DNA of 64,000 bases, taken from NCBI RefSeq assembly GCF_013385175.1, contig NZ_JABZEO010000002.1, positions 1-64,000 on the forward strand, read 5' to 3'. This document shows positions 24,655 through 34,481 of this stretch, piece by piece. Positions within the stretch are counted from its first letter, which is position 1. Each line of letters begins with the position of its first letter. Below the pieces are notes generated by a model. It ran no database searches and had not been told where the DNA came from. It worked only from the letters and a program-made list of their open reading frames with translations. Source of the DNA: Allochromatium humboldtianum. Its GTDB lineage: Bacteria > Pseudomonadota > Gammaproteobacteria > Chromatiales > Chromatiaceae. The position numbers were made by a program, and so were the translations under genes.

Positions 24655-27318
24655 ATGTTCGAGTCAGAGACCGCCGGGCCGCCGGGTATGGCTACCGGCT
24701 TCGACGAACTGCGTGTCCCGCCATACAACCTCCACGCCGAGCAATCGCTGCTGGGCGGTCTGATGCTCGACAACAGCGCTTGGGATCGCATCGCCGACAT
24801 GGTCAGCGAGGGCGACTTCTATCGGCGCGAACATCGTCTGATCTTCGAGGCCATCACCAAGCTCGCCACCGTCGACCAACCGTTCGACGTAGTCACACTG
24901 GCCGACACGCTGGAGAGCAGCAAGCGCCTGAACGATGTCGGCGGCCTGTCCTATCTGGGCACCCTGGCCAGTCAGACGCCGAGTGCGGCCAACATCCAGT
25001 CCTACGCCAGGATCGTGCGTCAGGCGTCGGTGCGGCGTCAGATGATCGCCGCCGGCACGGCGATCGCCGACAGCGCCTACCATCCCGATGGCCGCGAGGC
25101 GTCCGAGCTGCTCGACGAGGCCGAGCGGCGGGTCTTCGCCATCGCTGAGCAGGAGTCGCGCGGCGGCGGCGGTTTCCAGCCGATCCGCAGCCTGTTGACC
25201 CAGGCCGTCGAGCGCATCGATACGCTCTATCTGCGTGATGAGCCGATCACGGGTCTGGCCACTGGGTTCGCCGACTTCGACGAGATGACCTCGGGACTCC
25301 AGCCCTCGGATCTCATCATCGTGGCGGGGCGGCCGTCGATGGGAAAAACCACCTTCGCGATGAATGTCGCCGAGAACATCGCCATCCAGTCCAAGCGTCC
25401 GGTGGCGGTCTTCAGTATGGAGATGCCCGGCGATTCGCTGGCCATGCGCATGATGTCCTCGCTGGGACGGATCGATCAGCATCGGGTGCGGACCGGCAAG
25501 CTGGAGGACGACGAATGGCCGCGTCTGACCTCGGCGGTCAACCTGCTGTCGGAGACCTCGATCTTCATCGACGACACCCCGGCGCTCTCACCGACCGAAG
25601 TGCGCGCGCGCGCGCGGCGACTCAAGCGCGAGCAGGGCGATCTGGGGCTGATCGTGCTCGACTATCTCCAGCTCATGCAGGCGCCCGGCGCGGGCGAGAA
25701 CCGCGCGACCGAAATCTCGGCCATCTCGCGCGCGCTCAAGGGACTGGCCAAGGAGCTGAGCGTCCCGGTCATCGCGCTCTCACAGCTCAACCGCAGTCTC
25801 GAACAGCGCCCCAACAAGCGTCCGGTGATGTCGGACCTCAGAGAATGTGTGACGGGAGACACCCTGGTCGTGCTGGCGGATGGGCGTCGTATGCCGATTC
25901 GAGATCTCGTGGGTACCTGTCCCGATGTGGTATCGATAGACGAGTCCGGTCGCTTGATCGAGGCCAAGTCCGACTGTGTGTGGTGCGTGGGGCGCCGCCC
26001 TGTATGCGTCGTCCGGCTCGCGAGCGGGCGTCGGATTCGAGCCACGGCCAAGCATCGTTTGTTAGGCGCGAATGGTTGGCAAACCGTTGGTGAACTGACG
26101 CCAGGGGCACGTCTGGCGATTGCGCGTCGCTTACCTTCTCCTGTAGATAGCCAGCGCTGGCCGGATCATCATTTAATACTGCTTGCTCATTTGATCGGTG
26201 ACGGCAGCTATCTGCGTGGTCAGCCATTGCGTTATACGACCGCTTCGGAGGACAACAGCCGCATCGTATCTGCGTGTGCATCTCGATTCGGCGTGCGCGT
26301 CAACCGCCATGCGGGAGTCGGTGCTTGGCATCAGCTCGTTTTCAGTGGCAACGGAAACCGCTGGCATCCGGCGGGCATCAATCTTTGGCTGCGTGATCTG
26401 GGAATTTTTGGGCAAAGATCTCATGAAAAACGTCTGCCAACCGATTTGTTCCGTTTGGATAATGACCAGCTGGCATTGTTTCTGCGCCATCTTTGGGCAA
26501 CTGATGGCACGATTTCATTACGTAAGCCGGGGCAGAAAGGGAGTCACGGTGTGCATTTGAGCACGAACAGTCGAGGTCTTGCGGAAGATGTCGCGGCTGT
26601 ATTGATGCGCTTGGGAATCGTTGCGCGGATTCAGTCTGTATTGCAAGCCGGTTATCGGACGACCTATATGGTTTGGATTAGAGGCGCTGACAATCAAAGA
26701 CGTTTTTTGAGTCAAGTCGGCGCTTTCGGCCCACGTGCATCGCAAGCAGCAGCACTGCAAGCCGTACTGAATGATGTCAAATCGAACACAAATGTTGACA
26801 CGCTACCGCGCGAAATTTTCGAGCGCGTACGCACGTTGATGCAAGAGCGTGGTATTTCGCAAAGAAAAATGGCGGAATTGCGTGGAACTGCCTATGGTGG
26901 TTCTTCTCATTTTCGTTTTTCGCCGTCGCGAAATGTATTGGCGGATTACGGAGAGCGGCTTCAAGATCCGGAGTTACAGGCTGCCGCCACCAGCGATTTG
27001 TTCTGGGATACCATCGTCGCGATTGAACCCGACGGAGAGGAGGATGTCTTCGATCTGACCGTTCCGGGGCCAGCGTGCTGGTTGGCGGACGGTATCGTCA
27101 GTCACAACTCTGGCGCCATCGAACAGGACGCAGACCTCATCGTCTTCATCTATCGCGACGAAGTCTACAACAAGGAAAGCAGCGACAAGGGCATCGCCGA
27201 GATCATCATCGGCAAGCAGCGCAACGGCCCGATCGGGACCGTGCGCCTGACCTTCCTCGGCAAATACACTAAGTTCGAGAACTACATCGGCAACTATTAC
27301 GGTGAGGACGAGCACTGA
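24655..27318 (+). CDS. dnaB: Replicative DNA helicase DnaB containing an intein
   Basis: 887 codons. Removing the 421-residue intein leaves a 466-residue DnaB of normal length. The N-terminal domain begins VPPYNLHAEQSLLGGLMLDN. The RecA-like domain has Walker A GRPSMGKTTFAMN (about 225-237), Walker B GLIVLDYLQLM and ALSQLNRSLEQRPNKRPVMS. After the intein the reading resumes SGAIEQDADLIVFIYRDEVY and ends normally. DnaB unwinds DNA at the replication fork as a hexamer. The intein interrupts the highly conserved SDLRE/SGAIEQD site, so splicing is needed for a working helicase. Confidence 0.96.
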   Translation: MFESETAGPPGMATGFDELRVPPYNLHAEQSLLGGLMLDNSAWDRIADMVSEGDFYRREHRLIFEAITKLATVDQPFDVVTLADTLESSKRLNDVGGLSYLGTLASQTPSAANIQSYARIVRQASVRRQMIAAGTAIADSAYHPDGREASELLDEAERRVFAIAEQESRGGGGFQPIRSLLTQAVERIDTLYLRDEPITGLATGFADFDEMTSGLQPSDLIIVAGRPSMGKTTFAMNVAENIAIQSKRPVAVFSMEMPGDSLAMRMMSSLGRIDQHRVRTGKLEDDEWPRLTSAVNLLSETSIFIDDTPALSPTEVRARARRLKREQGDLGLIVLDYLQLMQAPGAGENRATEISAISRALKGLAKELSVPVIALSQLNRSLEQRPNKRPVMSDLRECVTGDTLVVLADGRRMPIRDLVGTCPDVVSIDESGRLIEAKSDCVWCVGRRPVCVVRLASGRRIRATAKHRLLGANGWQTVGELTPGARLAIARRLPSPVDSQRWPDHHLILLAHLIGDGSYLRGQPLRYTTASEDNSRIVSACASRFGVRVNRHAGVGAWHQLVFSGNGNRWHPAGINLWLRDLGIFGQRSHEKRLPTDLFRLDNDQLALFLRHLWATDGTISLRKPGQKGSHGVHLSTNSRGLAEDVAAVLMRLGIVARIQSVLQAGYRTTYMVWIRGADNQRRFLSQVGAFGPRASQAAALQAVLNDVKSNTNVDTLPREIFERVRTLMQERGISQRKMAELRGTAYGGSSHFRFSPSRNVLADYGERLQDPELQAAATSDLFWDTIVAIEPDGEEDVFDLTVPGPACWLADGIVSHNSGAIEQDADLIVFIYRDEVYNKESSDKGIAEIIIGKQRNGPIGTVRLTFLGKYTKFENYIGNYYGEDEH
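25846..27108 (+). mobile_element. DnaB intein with LAGLIDADG homing endonuclease
   Basis: 421 residues from Cys398 to Asn818 of the precursor, with Ser819 as the +1 residue. Splicing blocks: CVTGDTLVVLADGRRMPIRD (A), RRIRATAKHRLLGANGW (B, T-x-x-H), EDVFDLTVPGPACWLADGIV (F) and VSHN (G, His-Asn). Endonuclease blocks: LLAHLIGDGSY and LFLRHLWATDGTI are two LAGLIDADG-type helices with acidic residues. A helical segment with MQERGISQRKMAELRG may be an HTH. Base composition falls to AT-richer in the endonuclease part, as in invading DNA. All key residues are intact, so both splicing and homing look possible. Confidence 0.93.
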
Positions 27319-27442
27319 GGTTCGGTGCCGAGCCGCCAAGCGCCGGCACATCGATCCCCACGTCGCCGGCTTGCCGTCTGCACTCCGCGCCACCATCTGG
27401 ATCCACCACCCAGCCGGCGGCCATTCGACCGAGGAGACTACC

Positions 27443-28192
27443 ATGTCCACCGCCCATCTCTCCGCGCCGAGCATCGACCCTGAGGAGGTCGCCTATTTCG
27501 AGCGGCTCGCCCACCGCTGGTGGGACACCGAGGGACCGTTCTGGCCCCTGCATCGGCTCAATGCCTTCCGGGTCGACTACATCCGCCGCCATCTGTGCAC
27601 GACACTGGACCTCGATCCCGCCGCAGAGCGCCCGTTCGCGGGTCTGCGGATACTCGACATCGGCTGCGGCGGCGGCATCCTGAGCGAATCCATGGCCAGA
27701 CTCGGCGCCGAAGTGACCGGCATCGACATCACCGAGAAGAATCTCCAGGTGGCCCGTATGCATGCCCAATGGAGCGAACTGGCGATCGACTACCGTCTGG
27801 CGAGCGTCGAGCAACTGGTGCAGGAGGGAGCATCGTTCGACCTGGTGCTCAACATGGAGGTCGTCGAACACGTCGAACATCTGCCCGACTTTCTCGCCGC
27901 CTGTGCACGTCTGGTGCGGCCCGACGGACTCATGGTCGTGTCCAGCATCAACCGCACGCCGGCCGCCTGGATCATGGCCATCCTTGGCGCCGAATACATC
28001 CTGCGCTGGCTGCCGCGCGGAACCCATCACTACCGCAAGCTGGTGCGGCCCGTCGAGGTCGCCCATGGACTGGGCACGGGCTATCGTCTGGTGCACGAGA
28101 CAGGCGTGCGCGTGAATCCATTCGGTCGAACCTTTGGATACACGCGCTGGAAGGCCGTCAACTACATGATGGTCTGGCAGCGGCACGCCTGA
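27443..28192 (+). CDS. ubiG: Ubiquinone O-methyltransferase UbiG
   Basis: 249 residues from ATG 27443, preceded by GGAG. DPEEVAYFERLAHRWWDTEG, RILDIGCGGGILSESMARLG (SAM site) and AEYILRWLPRGTHHYRKLV are typical of UbiG. The enzyme performs both O-methylations of ubiquinone synthesis at the inner membrane. Its membrane-binding insert (residues around WLPRGTHHY) is present. It follows dnaB in the same direction by 124 bases. Confidence 0.93.
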   Translation: MSTAHLSAPSIDPEEVAYFERLAHRWWDTEGPFWPLHRLNAFRVDYIRRHLCTTLDLDPAAERPFAGLRILDIGCGGGILSESMARLGAEVTGIDITEKNLQVARMHAQWSELAIDYRLASVEQLVQEGASFDLVLNMEVVEHVEHLPDFLAACARLVRPDGLMVVSSINRTPAAWIMAILGAEYILRWLPRGTHHYRKLVRPVEVAHGLGTGYRLVHETGVRVNPFGRTFGYTRWKAVNYMMVWQRHA

Positions 28193-28213
28193 TTCGAGCG
28201 GTCGAACCCATGC

Positions 28214-30175
28214 CTACATGATCACATTGATCATCGTCAGCGCCACCACCAGGAACAGCACCGTCATGAGGCTGCCGGCACGCATGTAGTCGGCCACCCG
28301 ATAGCCGCCCGGCCCCATGATCAGCGCATTGACCTGATGGGTCGGCAGCAGGAAGGAGTTGGAGGTGGCAATGGCGACCGTGAGCGCGAAAATGGCCGGA
28401 TCGGCCCCGGCGCCGAGCGCCATGTTCACGGCCAGCGGCACCAGCAGCACGGTGGCGCCGACATTCGACATCACCAGGGTGAAGGCCGTGGCCAGACCCG
28501 CCAGCGAGAGCTGCACCACCCAGACCGGCACATCCCCGAGCGCGGCCAGCGTCTGTTCGGCGATCCAGGCCGCCGTGCCCGTCTGTTCGACCGCCATCCC
28601 CAGCGGAATGAGCGAGGCGAGCAGGAACACCGTCTTCCAGCTCACGGCCTGATAGGCTTCCTCCATGGTCAGCACCCGCGTGAGCACCATACCGAGCGCA
28701 CCCACCAGCAGCGCGACCGAGAGCCGCAGATCGGTGAACAGGATCAGGCTGATGGTCAGCACGAAGAGCGCGAGCGCGGCCGAGACCTTGTGCGGACGCA
28801 GTTCTTCGTGCGGATACTCGGTGGTGACGACCACGAAGTTGCGATCCTTCTCCAGGCGCGCCAGATCGGCCCAGGTCGTTTGGACGACCAGGGCATCACC
28901 GGCGGCGAAGGGTGTGTTGCGCACTCCGCCGGTCTTGTAGGTGATCCGGGTGCCGCCGCGATTGATGGCCAGCAGCGACAGACCATAGGTCTTGCGCATC
29001 CAGACGTCGCGCGCGGTCTTGCCGATCAGGCTGGAACCGGGCGGGATGACGATCTCGGCGACGCCGGCCTTGGTCGCCGACATGGCCTCGGCGAAGAGGT
29101 CGAGATCGCGCTTGCGTTCGAGCTTGTTGGCGTTGGCCACGTCCAGGAGCGAATCGGCCGTGCCGAGCAGCGCCAGCCTGCTGCCAGGCGTGATGCCGAG
29201 CGTGCGGTCGACGCCATCGGCGCCGAAGCGCAGTCCGTCGCCCTTCTCGACGCCGACCAGACGCACCCGCCAGGTCTGTTCCAGCTCGTCGACGCTCATC
29301 CCGATCAGATGGCTGTCGCTGTTGGGCACGCGGAATTCGCCGATCTCGAAGTCGGTCAGGCCATAGGTCTCGGCGAAATAGGTGCGGGTGTCGCCGCCCT
29401 CGGCTTTGGTCGTGCCATGGACCGGCAGCACCAGACGTCCGGCCAGCACGAAATAGACGATGCCCGTGAGCAGGAGCGCGACACCGATCGGCGTCACATC
29501 GAACAGCCCGAAGGTCTTCATCGGCGCCACGCCCTCGGGCAGGGCCTGATTGGAGGTCAGGATCAGATCGTTGAGCAGGATCAGCGGGCTGGAGCCGACC
29601 ATGGTGATGGTGCCGCCGAGCAGGGCGCAAAAGCCCATGGGCATGAGCAGTCGCGACATCGGCAGCCCGGTGCGCGCCGAGATGCGGCTGACGACGGGGA
29701 TGAAGAGCGCCGCGGCACCGACGTTCTGCATGAAGCTGGAGATGACCCCGACCGTGCCCGAGATCAGCGGGATGATGCGCTTCTCGGTTGAGCCGCCGAT
29801 ACGCATGATGAAGGCGGCGACCTTGGACATGATCCCGGTCTTGTCCAGCCCGGCGCCGACGATCATGACCGCGATGATCGAGATCACGGCATTACTGGCG
29901 AAACCGTCGAACAGATGCTCGACCGGCACCAGTCCCTGTTCGAGGCCCATCAGGGGCGCAGTCAGGCTCGTCAGGCCCAGCAATACCATGACGGTGATCG
30001 CCGCCACGTCGACGCTGACCACCTCGAAGGCGAACAGAAAGACCGTCAGCAGCAGAAAGCCGCTCACCCAGGCGATCTCGGGCGTGGGGACGGTTCCGGC
30101 CAGATAGATGGCGGCAATGGCAAAGGCGGCGCCCGCAATGTCCGTCTTGGACAGGGCGCGAATGGCGTCGAGCAT
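28214..30175 (-). CDS. SLC13-family anion permease with two RCK_C (TrkA-C) domains
   Basis: 653 residues from ATG 30175, preceded by GAGG. An in-frame ATG at 30214 has no ribosome-binding site. Membrane halves (about 1-200 and 410-653) flank two soluble TrkA-C domains, seen as GEFRVPNSDSHLIGMSVDEL and AEIVIPPGSSLIGKTARDVW. Conserved SLC13 turns are NVGAAALFIPVVSRIS and SNVGATVLLVPLAVNMALG. Such proteins carry sulfate, dicarboxylates or other anions with sodium. In this setting sulfate or a dicarboxylate is likely, but undecided. Divergent from the aspartyl protease gene. Confidence 0.88.
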   Translation of the reverse strand: MLDAIRALSKTDIAGAAFAIAAIYLAGTVPTPEIAWVSGFLLLTVFLFAFEVVSVDVAAITVMVLLGLTSLTAPLMGLEQGLVPVEHLFDGFASNAVISIIAVMIVGAGLDKTGIMSKVAAFIMRIGGSTEKRIIPLISGTVGVISSFMQNVGAAALFIPVVSRISARTGLPMSRLLMPMGFCALLGGTITMVGSSPLILLNDLILTSNQALPEGVAPMKTFGLFDVTPIGVALLLTGIVYFVLAGRLVLPVHGTTKAEGGDTRTYFAETYGLTDFEIGEFRVPNSDSHLIGMSVDELEQTWRVRLVGVEKGDGLRFGADGVDRTLGITPGSRLALLGTADSLLDVANANKLERKRDLDLFAEAMSATKAGVAEIVIPPGSSLIGKTARDVWMRKTYGLSLLAINRGGTRITYKTGGVRNTPFAAGDALVVQTTWADLARLEKDRNFVVVTTEYPHEELRPHKVSAALALFVLTISLILFTDLRLSVALLVGALGMVLTRVLTMEEAYQAVSWKTVFLLASLIPLGMAVEQTGTAAWIAEQTLAALGDVPVWVVQLSLAGLATAFTLVMSNVGATVLLVPLAVNMALGAGADPAIFALTVAIATSNSFLLPTHQVNALIMGPGGYRVADYMRAGSLMTVLFLVVALTMINVIM

Positions 30176-30283
30176 GGCTTGTCCTCGTGTGTGATGGGTT
30201 GAAAGGAGCGTCATGTTACTTTAAGGAACGCTAATATTCTGGATTTTCGACGGCTTCCAGCCGGTCGGTCGGCGTTCCGCGAC

Positions 30284-30289
30284 TATAAT
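30284..30289 (+). promoter_or_regulatory. Candidate -10 box for the aspartyl protease gene
   Basis: A perfect TATAAT lies 20 bases before the ATG at 30310, in the 134-base divergent spacer. No convincing -35 hexamer is seen, so the call is tentative. Confidence 0.4.
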
Positions 30290-30309
30290 GGCCGGATCTT
30301 ATCGTCCCG

Positions 30310-31098
30310 ATGGAGCGCCCGACCATGCCCACGTTCGATCCACGCTCGCTGACCGCGTTGTGCTTGCTCACGGCTGGGCTGGTCCAGGCTCAAGGGCCGG
30401 CGCCGACAGCGCAGGTCCAATCCATGCGGGTCGAGGTCGCCGATGAACTCGACCGGCTCAGCCAAGAACTCGATTTCGAGGTGCGCGGCATCGAGCAGAC
30501 CGAGGGCGCCACGGCTCATGCGGCTGGTGAGTCGATCGTCGAACGTCTGCATCTGCTGCTGGAGGACTTCGATCATGTCATCGTGCAGGCGCCGGGCGCG
30601 GGCGTCGAGCGTGTAATCATCCTCGGTGAGAAGGCGGCCTATGTGCCGCCGCCCATGGTGGTGGAGGGCGGCGAGTCATCGGAGACCGCGCCGGCGAGCG
30701 GAGACGAGATCGTGCTGGCGACCCAGCGTCGTGGCGCCGCGCATCTGGTGACGCTGGGACTGGAGGGGGTATCCGGCGGTGCGCCCATGCAGGAGTCGAT
30801 GCTCATCGACACAGGCGCCGATCGCGTGGTGCTGCCGGTCTCGCTGATCTCCTCGCTGGGACTCTCACCGGACGCGCTCCAGCAACAGCAGGTGCAGACG
30901 GCCAACGGCACGATCGATGCCCGCGTCGGACGTCTTGGGGCTATTTGGGTCGGTCCCAAGCGGATCGAAGACGTCGAGGTCGCCTTCATGGACGATCAGC
31001 GGCTGGGCGGAACCTCTTTGCTCGGCATGAGCCTGCTCGGGCGCTTTCGCATGACGATCGACGATGAGAAGAATCAGTTGACCCTGGCGCCGAAATAA
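30310..31098 (+). CDS. Secreted retropepsin-like aspartyl protease (TIGR02281-like)
   Basis: 262 residues; the start may also be the ATG at 30325 (MPTFDPRSLTALCLLTAG), which opens a signal peptide ending near VQAQG. The protease part has LIDTGADRVVLPVSLISSLG (D-T-G active site) and a second conserved stretch LGGTSLLGMSLLGRFRM that is usual in this bacterial family. One D-T-G per chain implies a dimeric protease in the periplasm. The region before it (about 40-120) is helical and of unknown use. Confidence 0.82.
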   Translation: MERPTMPTFDPRSLTALCLLTAGLVQAQGPAPTAQVQSMRVEVADELDRLSQELDFEVRGIEQTEGATAHAAGESIVERLHLLLEDFDHVIVQAPGAGVERVIILGEKAAYVPPPMVVEGGESSETAPASGDEIVLATQRRGAAHLVTLGLEGVSGGAPMQESMLIDTGADRVVLPVSLISSLGLSPDALQQQQVQTANGTIDARVGRLGAIWVGPKRIEDVEVAFMDDQRLGGTSLLGMSLLGRFRMTIDDEKNQLTLAPK

Positions 31099-31110
31099 AA
31101 GCGCTCTGAT

Positions 31111-32151
31111 TCAGACGATCCGCTGTTCGTCCTCTTCCGGGTCGAGCGTGTGACGGTAGTGCAGGATCTGTTCGGCGGTGGCCTCCGGATCGCCGAGCCG
31201 GGCGATGTGATAGAGCCCCTCGCCCTCGGTGACCAGCGGCAGATTGGTGCGTCCGATGACGATACCGTCGAGCGGTGAAACGACCGCTTCGTCGGCCGGC
31301 CGGAAGGGGTCGGTGATGACCGCCAGCGTATCGCCGCGCTTGACGCTGGCGCCGAGCGCCGTCAGCGACAGCAGCACTCCGCTCTGATTGGCCCGCACCC
31401 AGAGGCTGGAGCGTGCGATCGAGGGGCGCGGTTCGATCGCGCGCACATGACTGCTGGCGCGAATCATCCCCAGATGACGCATCACGCCCAGCACGCCCTT
31501 GAGTCCGGCCCGAATCGCCAGCTCGTCGAAACGCAACGCCTCGCCGCCCTCATAGAGCAGCAGCGGAATCCCGCGCGCGGCGGCCACGGCGCGCAAGGAA
31601 CCGGCACGCGACTCGGCATCCAGGATCATCGGGCTGCCGAAGGCGCGCGCCAGCTCCGGCATCATCGGATCGGCGTCGAGCGAGACCCGGATCTGCGGCA
31701 GATTCTCGCGATGGAGCGCGCCTGTGTGCAGGTCGATGCCGTGGGTCGAGCCCGTGACCACCTCATTCAGCAGGGTGGCGGCCAGACGCGCGGCCAGCGA
31801 GCCGGTGTCCGAGCCGGGAAAGGAGCGGTTGAGATCGCGCCGGTCCGGCAGATAGCGCGACTGGCGCACATAACCGTAGACGTTGACCACGGGCACGGCC
31901 AGCAGCGAGCCGCGCAGATGGTTGAGCGCGCGCTTGAGCAGCAGACGACGGATGATCTCGACGCCATTGATCTCGTCGCCGTGGACGGCGCCTGTGACGA
32001 ACAGGCGCGGACCGGGCCGGCGTCCGTGGACCACATGCACCGGCATCAGGACCGGCGTCTGGGTGTAGAGACAGGGCAGGGGGATGTCGACCCGCGTGCG
32101 TTCGCCTGGGGCGATGTAGCGGCCGGCGATGAGCAATGGCTCGGGATTCAT
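31111..32151 (-). CDS. Succinylglutamate desuccinylase/aspartoacylase-family deacylase
   Basis: 346 residues. Zinc peptidase-like M14 fold: FVTGAVHGDEINGVEIIRRL (His and Glu ligands), NRSFPGSDTGS and GIDLHTGALHRENLPQIRVS (third ligand). The C-terminal part is a lipoyl-like beta domain (SVKRGDTLAVITDPF). It stands next to a RimK-type ligase on the same strand, 15 bases away. This pair suggests that one enzyme adds and the other trims glutamate-type groups. The direct substrate is unknown. Confidence 0.88.
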   Translation of the reverse strand: MNPEPLLIAGRYIAPGERTRVDIPLPCLYTQTPVLMPVHVVHGRRPGPRLFVTGAVHGDEINGVEIIRRLLLKRALNHLRGSLLAVPVVNVYGYVRQSRYLPDRRDLNRSFPGSDTGSLAARLAATLLNEVVTGSTHGIDLHTGALHRENLPQIRVSLDADPMMPELARAFGSPMILDAESRAGSLRAVAAARGIPLLLYEGGEALRFDELAIRAGLKGVLGVMRHLGMIRASSHVRAIEPRPSIARSSLWVRANQSGVLLSLTALGASVKRGDTLAVITDPFRPADEAVVSPLDGIVIGRTNLPLVTEGEGLYHIARLGDPEATAEQILHYRHTLDPEEDEQRIV

Positions 32152-32166
32152 CGGCCTGTCTCCTCC

Positions 32167-33072
32167 TCAGCCCTGACCACGGGTGCGCGTTTTGCCGATG
32201 GCGGCGTTCTTCTCGATGAACTCGATCATGAGACTGGCGATGTCCTTGCCGGTGGCCGATTCGATGCCTTCGAGTCCGGGCGAGGAGTTGACCTCCATGA
32301 CCACCGGGCCGTGATTGGAGCGCAGGATGTCGACGCCCGCCACGTTCAGCCCGATGATGCGCGCCGCGCGCACGGCGGTCGAGCGTTCCTCGGGCGTGAT
32401 GCGGATCAGCGAGGCCGTACCGCCGCGATGCAGGTTGGAGCGGAACTCGCCGGCCCTGGCCTGACGCTTCATGGTCGCCACCACCTTGTCGCCGATGACG
32501 AAGCAGCGGATGTCGGCGCCGTTGGCCTCCTTGATGTATTCCTGGACCAGGATGTTGGCCTTGAGGCCCATGAAGGCCTCGATCACGCTCTCGGCGGCCT
32601 TCTGGGTCTCGGCCAGCACCACGCCGATGCCCTGGGTGCCTTCCAGGAGCTTGATGACCAGCGGCGCGCCGCCGACCATCTTGATCAGATCCTGGACGTC
32701 GTCGGGTGCATGGGCGAAGCCGGTGATCGGCAGTCCGATGCCCTTGCGTGCGAGCAACTGGAGCGAACGCAGCTTGTCGCGCGCGCGCGAGATGGCCACG
32801 GATTCGTTGAGCGGATAGACGCCCATCATCTCGAACTGACGCAGCACCGCCGTACCGTAGAAGGTCACGGAGGCGCCGATGCGCGGGATGACGGCATCGA
32901 AGTCGGTGAGGTCGTCGCCCTTGTAGTGGATCGAGGGGGCGTGCGAGGTGATGTTCATGTAGCAGCGCAACACGTCGACCACCTTGGTCTCGTGCCCGCG
33001 CGCGCGCGCCGCCTCGACCAGACGGCGGGTGGAGTAGAGCGAGGCATTGCGCGAGAGGATGGCGATTCTCAT
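32167..33072 (-). CDS. RimK-family alpha-L-glutamate ligase
   Basis: 301 residues from ATG 33072. N-terminal RimK domain ([20 protein letters not shown]) and ATP-grasp domain ([18 protein letters not shown], then [20 protein letters not shown], the metal-binding end). RimK adds glutamates to the C-terminus of ribosomal protein bS6 in E. coli; an rpsF lies 10 kb away in this window. It overlaps lspA by four bases. The length matches RimK closely, so the symbol rimK is possible, but paralogues with other targets exist. Confidence 0.9.
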   Translation of the reverse strand: MRIAILSRNASLYSTRRLVEAARARGHETKVVDVLRCYMNITSHAPSIHYKGDDLTDFDAVIPRIGASVTFYGTAVLRQFEMMGVYPLNESVAISRARDKLRSLQLLARKGIGLPITGFAHAPDDVQDLIKMVGGAPLVIKLLEGTQGIGVVLAETQKAAESVIEAFMGLKANILVQEYIKEANGADIRCFVIGDKVVATMKRQARAGEFRSNLHRGGTASLIRITPEERSTAVRAARIIGLNVAGVDILRSNHGPVVMEVNSSPGLEGIESATGKDIASLMIEFIEKNAAIGKTRTRGQG

Positions 33073-33554
33073 GCGCGTGGCGTCTCCGCGCGCAGGCTGG
33101 CGATCAGCAGCAGGACCACGCCGACCGTGATGGCGCTGTCGGCGATATTGAACGACGGCCAGGGGTTGAAGATCGCCAGCGGGATGATCGGCAGATAGAC
33201 CTGGATGAAGTCGACCACATGACCGAGCAGGGCGCGGTCGATGAGGTTGCCGACCGCGCCGCCGATGATGAGCGCCAGTGCGGCGGCGTGCAGGCGTTCG
33301 GTGGCGGGGAGCCGCAGCAGCCAGCCGACCAGTACGCCGCTGACGATGAGCGCCAGCACGACGAAGAACCAGCGCTGCCAGCCGCCCGAGTCGGCCAGGA
33401 AGCTGAAGGCCGCGCCTGTGTTGAACATGAGGGTCAGATTGACGTTGGGCATCAGGGCGACGACCTCGTAGGGTTCGAGCGCCAGGAGCACCATCCATTT
33501 GCCAGCCTGATCCAGTAAGAGGATCGCCAGCGAGAGCCAAAGCCAGTGTTTCAA
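33069..33554 (-). CDS. lspA: Lipoprotein signal peptidase (signal peptidase II)
   Basis: 161 residues with four transmembrane helices. Conserved blocks: [40 protein letters not shown] and DFIQVYLP, with the two catalytic Asp residues in NLIDR and VVDF. It cleaves the signal of lipoproteins in the inner membrane, needed for the lipoproteins encoded in this window. In related genomes it directly follows ileS. Here it is 7 kb from ileS, with an accessory island between them. Confidence 0.95.
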   Translation of the reverse strand: MKHWLWLSLAILLLDQAGKWMVLLALEPYEVVALMPNVNLTLMFNTGAAFSFLADSGGWQRWFFVVLALIVSGVLVGWLLRLPATERLHAAALALIIGGAVGNLIDRALLGHVVDFIQVYLPIIPLAIFNPWPSFNIADSAITVGVVLLLIASLRAETPRA

Positions 33555-33566
33555 GAGTCGTCGTTC

Positions 33567-33626
33567 CTAGTGTGAAGTGTCGCGCTTCGTTGTGTGATTG
33601 AGTCCGGCCCGCAGGGTGCGCAGCGC
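33567..33626 (-). pseudogene. C-terminal tail of a lost Uma2-type gene
   Basis: The minus strand reads [19 protein letters not shown] and a stop at 33567, with no gene before it. The start of this peptide matches the C-terminus of the intact Uma2 gene (ALHTLRAGLRD) at 35092-35703. At the DNA level 33601-33630 and 35111-35140 agree at 26 of 30 positions. It is probably what remains of a second Uma2 copy replaced by the fic region. Confidence 0.45.
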
Positions 33627-34457
33627 CTAACCCCGCTTGGCCTGGTGTGCCTGCGCCTGTTCGACCAGTGCCCGTGTCGCCGCATAGGCCGCGTGGCAGA
33701 AGGCCCGGAAATCCGCCTCCAGATCGGCCCTCGGCCAGACGCCCGTCGTCGGCGTCAGCGGTCCCATGGTCAACTGGTACTCAGCCAGGGTGTCGATATA
33801 GTGCTTGCGATCCCTGACCTCGATCACGACCGGCAGATGACCGGCGCGCAGCACCGGCACATTGGACAGTAGCCGTGCGAGCCGACCGTTGCCGTCCCAG
33901 AACGGATGGATGTGCACGAACCCGAGATGCAGATGCGCATAGGCGTCAATGGCCTCGGACTCGCTCAGGGGGCTGTTCGCCAGCCGCTTCAGCTCATCGA
34001 GCCAGTCGGCCATCAGCGCCGGTACATGCTCGGGCGCCGCATATTCGATGAAGGTCTGGCGTCCATCCGCCGTCACGGCATAGGCGCCGTTGGGTTCGCG
34101 TTTCCAGGCGCCGAACGGCTTGAAAATATCCAGCGTCACCTGGGTCTGGACGGCGCGATGCAGCTCGAATAGCCGCTCGGTCGTCAAATCCTCATCCAGC
34201 CAGGCATAGATCAGCTCGATCGCGCGGGCATGGCCCATGACCTCCTGATGATCCTTCAGCGGCTTGCCGGAGATCGTCAGCCCCTCCTCGATGACGAATT
34301 TGGTCTCGCCGAGGGTCAGGGTGTTGCCTTCGATGGCGGTCGAGCCATGCGTCCAGAGATCGCGGATCTGGGCCAGCAGCGCCGCGCGCAGATCGAGGTC
34401 GAGTCCCTGGAATGCATGGAACCGGGAGAGTCTGTCGAGCTGACACATAGGCCGCAT
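33627..34457 (-). CDS. Fic-domain AMPylase (class II)
   Basis: 276 residues. The catalytic loop [20 protein letters not shown] fits HxFx(D/E)GN(G/K)R. The inhibitory helix motif STAIEGN ((S/T)xxxE(G/N)) is upstream of it, as in class II Fic proteins that self-inhibit. Fic enzymes transfer AMP to Ser, Thr or Tyr of target proteins. The gene lies between the Uma2 tail and a frameshifted HTH gene in the island. The ORF is intact. Target unknown. Confidence 0.9.
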   Translation of the reverse strand: MRPMCQLDRLSRFHAFQGLDLDLRAALLAQIRDLWTHGSTAIEGNTLTLGETKFVIEEGLTISGKPLKDHQEVMGHARAIELIYAWLDEDLTTERLFELHRAVQTQVTLDIFKPFGAWKREPNGAYAVTADGRQTFIEYAAPEHVPALMADWLDELKRLANSPLSESEAIDAYAHLHLGFVHIHPFWDGNGRLARLLSNVPVLRAGHLPVVIEVRDRKHYIDTLAEYQLTMGPLTPTTGVWPRADLEADFRAFCHAAYAATRALVEQAQAHQAKRG

Positions 34458-34481
34458 TACGGGATCAGCACGCCCGGTGCG

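Noticed and set aside
28337-29791. 484-codon plus-strand frame
   Set aside because: Antisense of the SLC13 permease; low-complexity Gln/Arg/Gly content.
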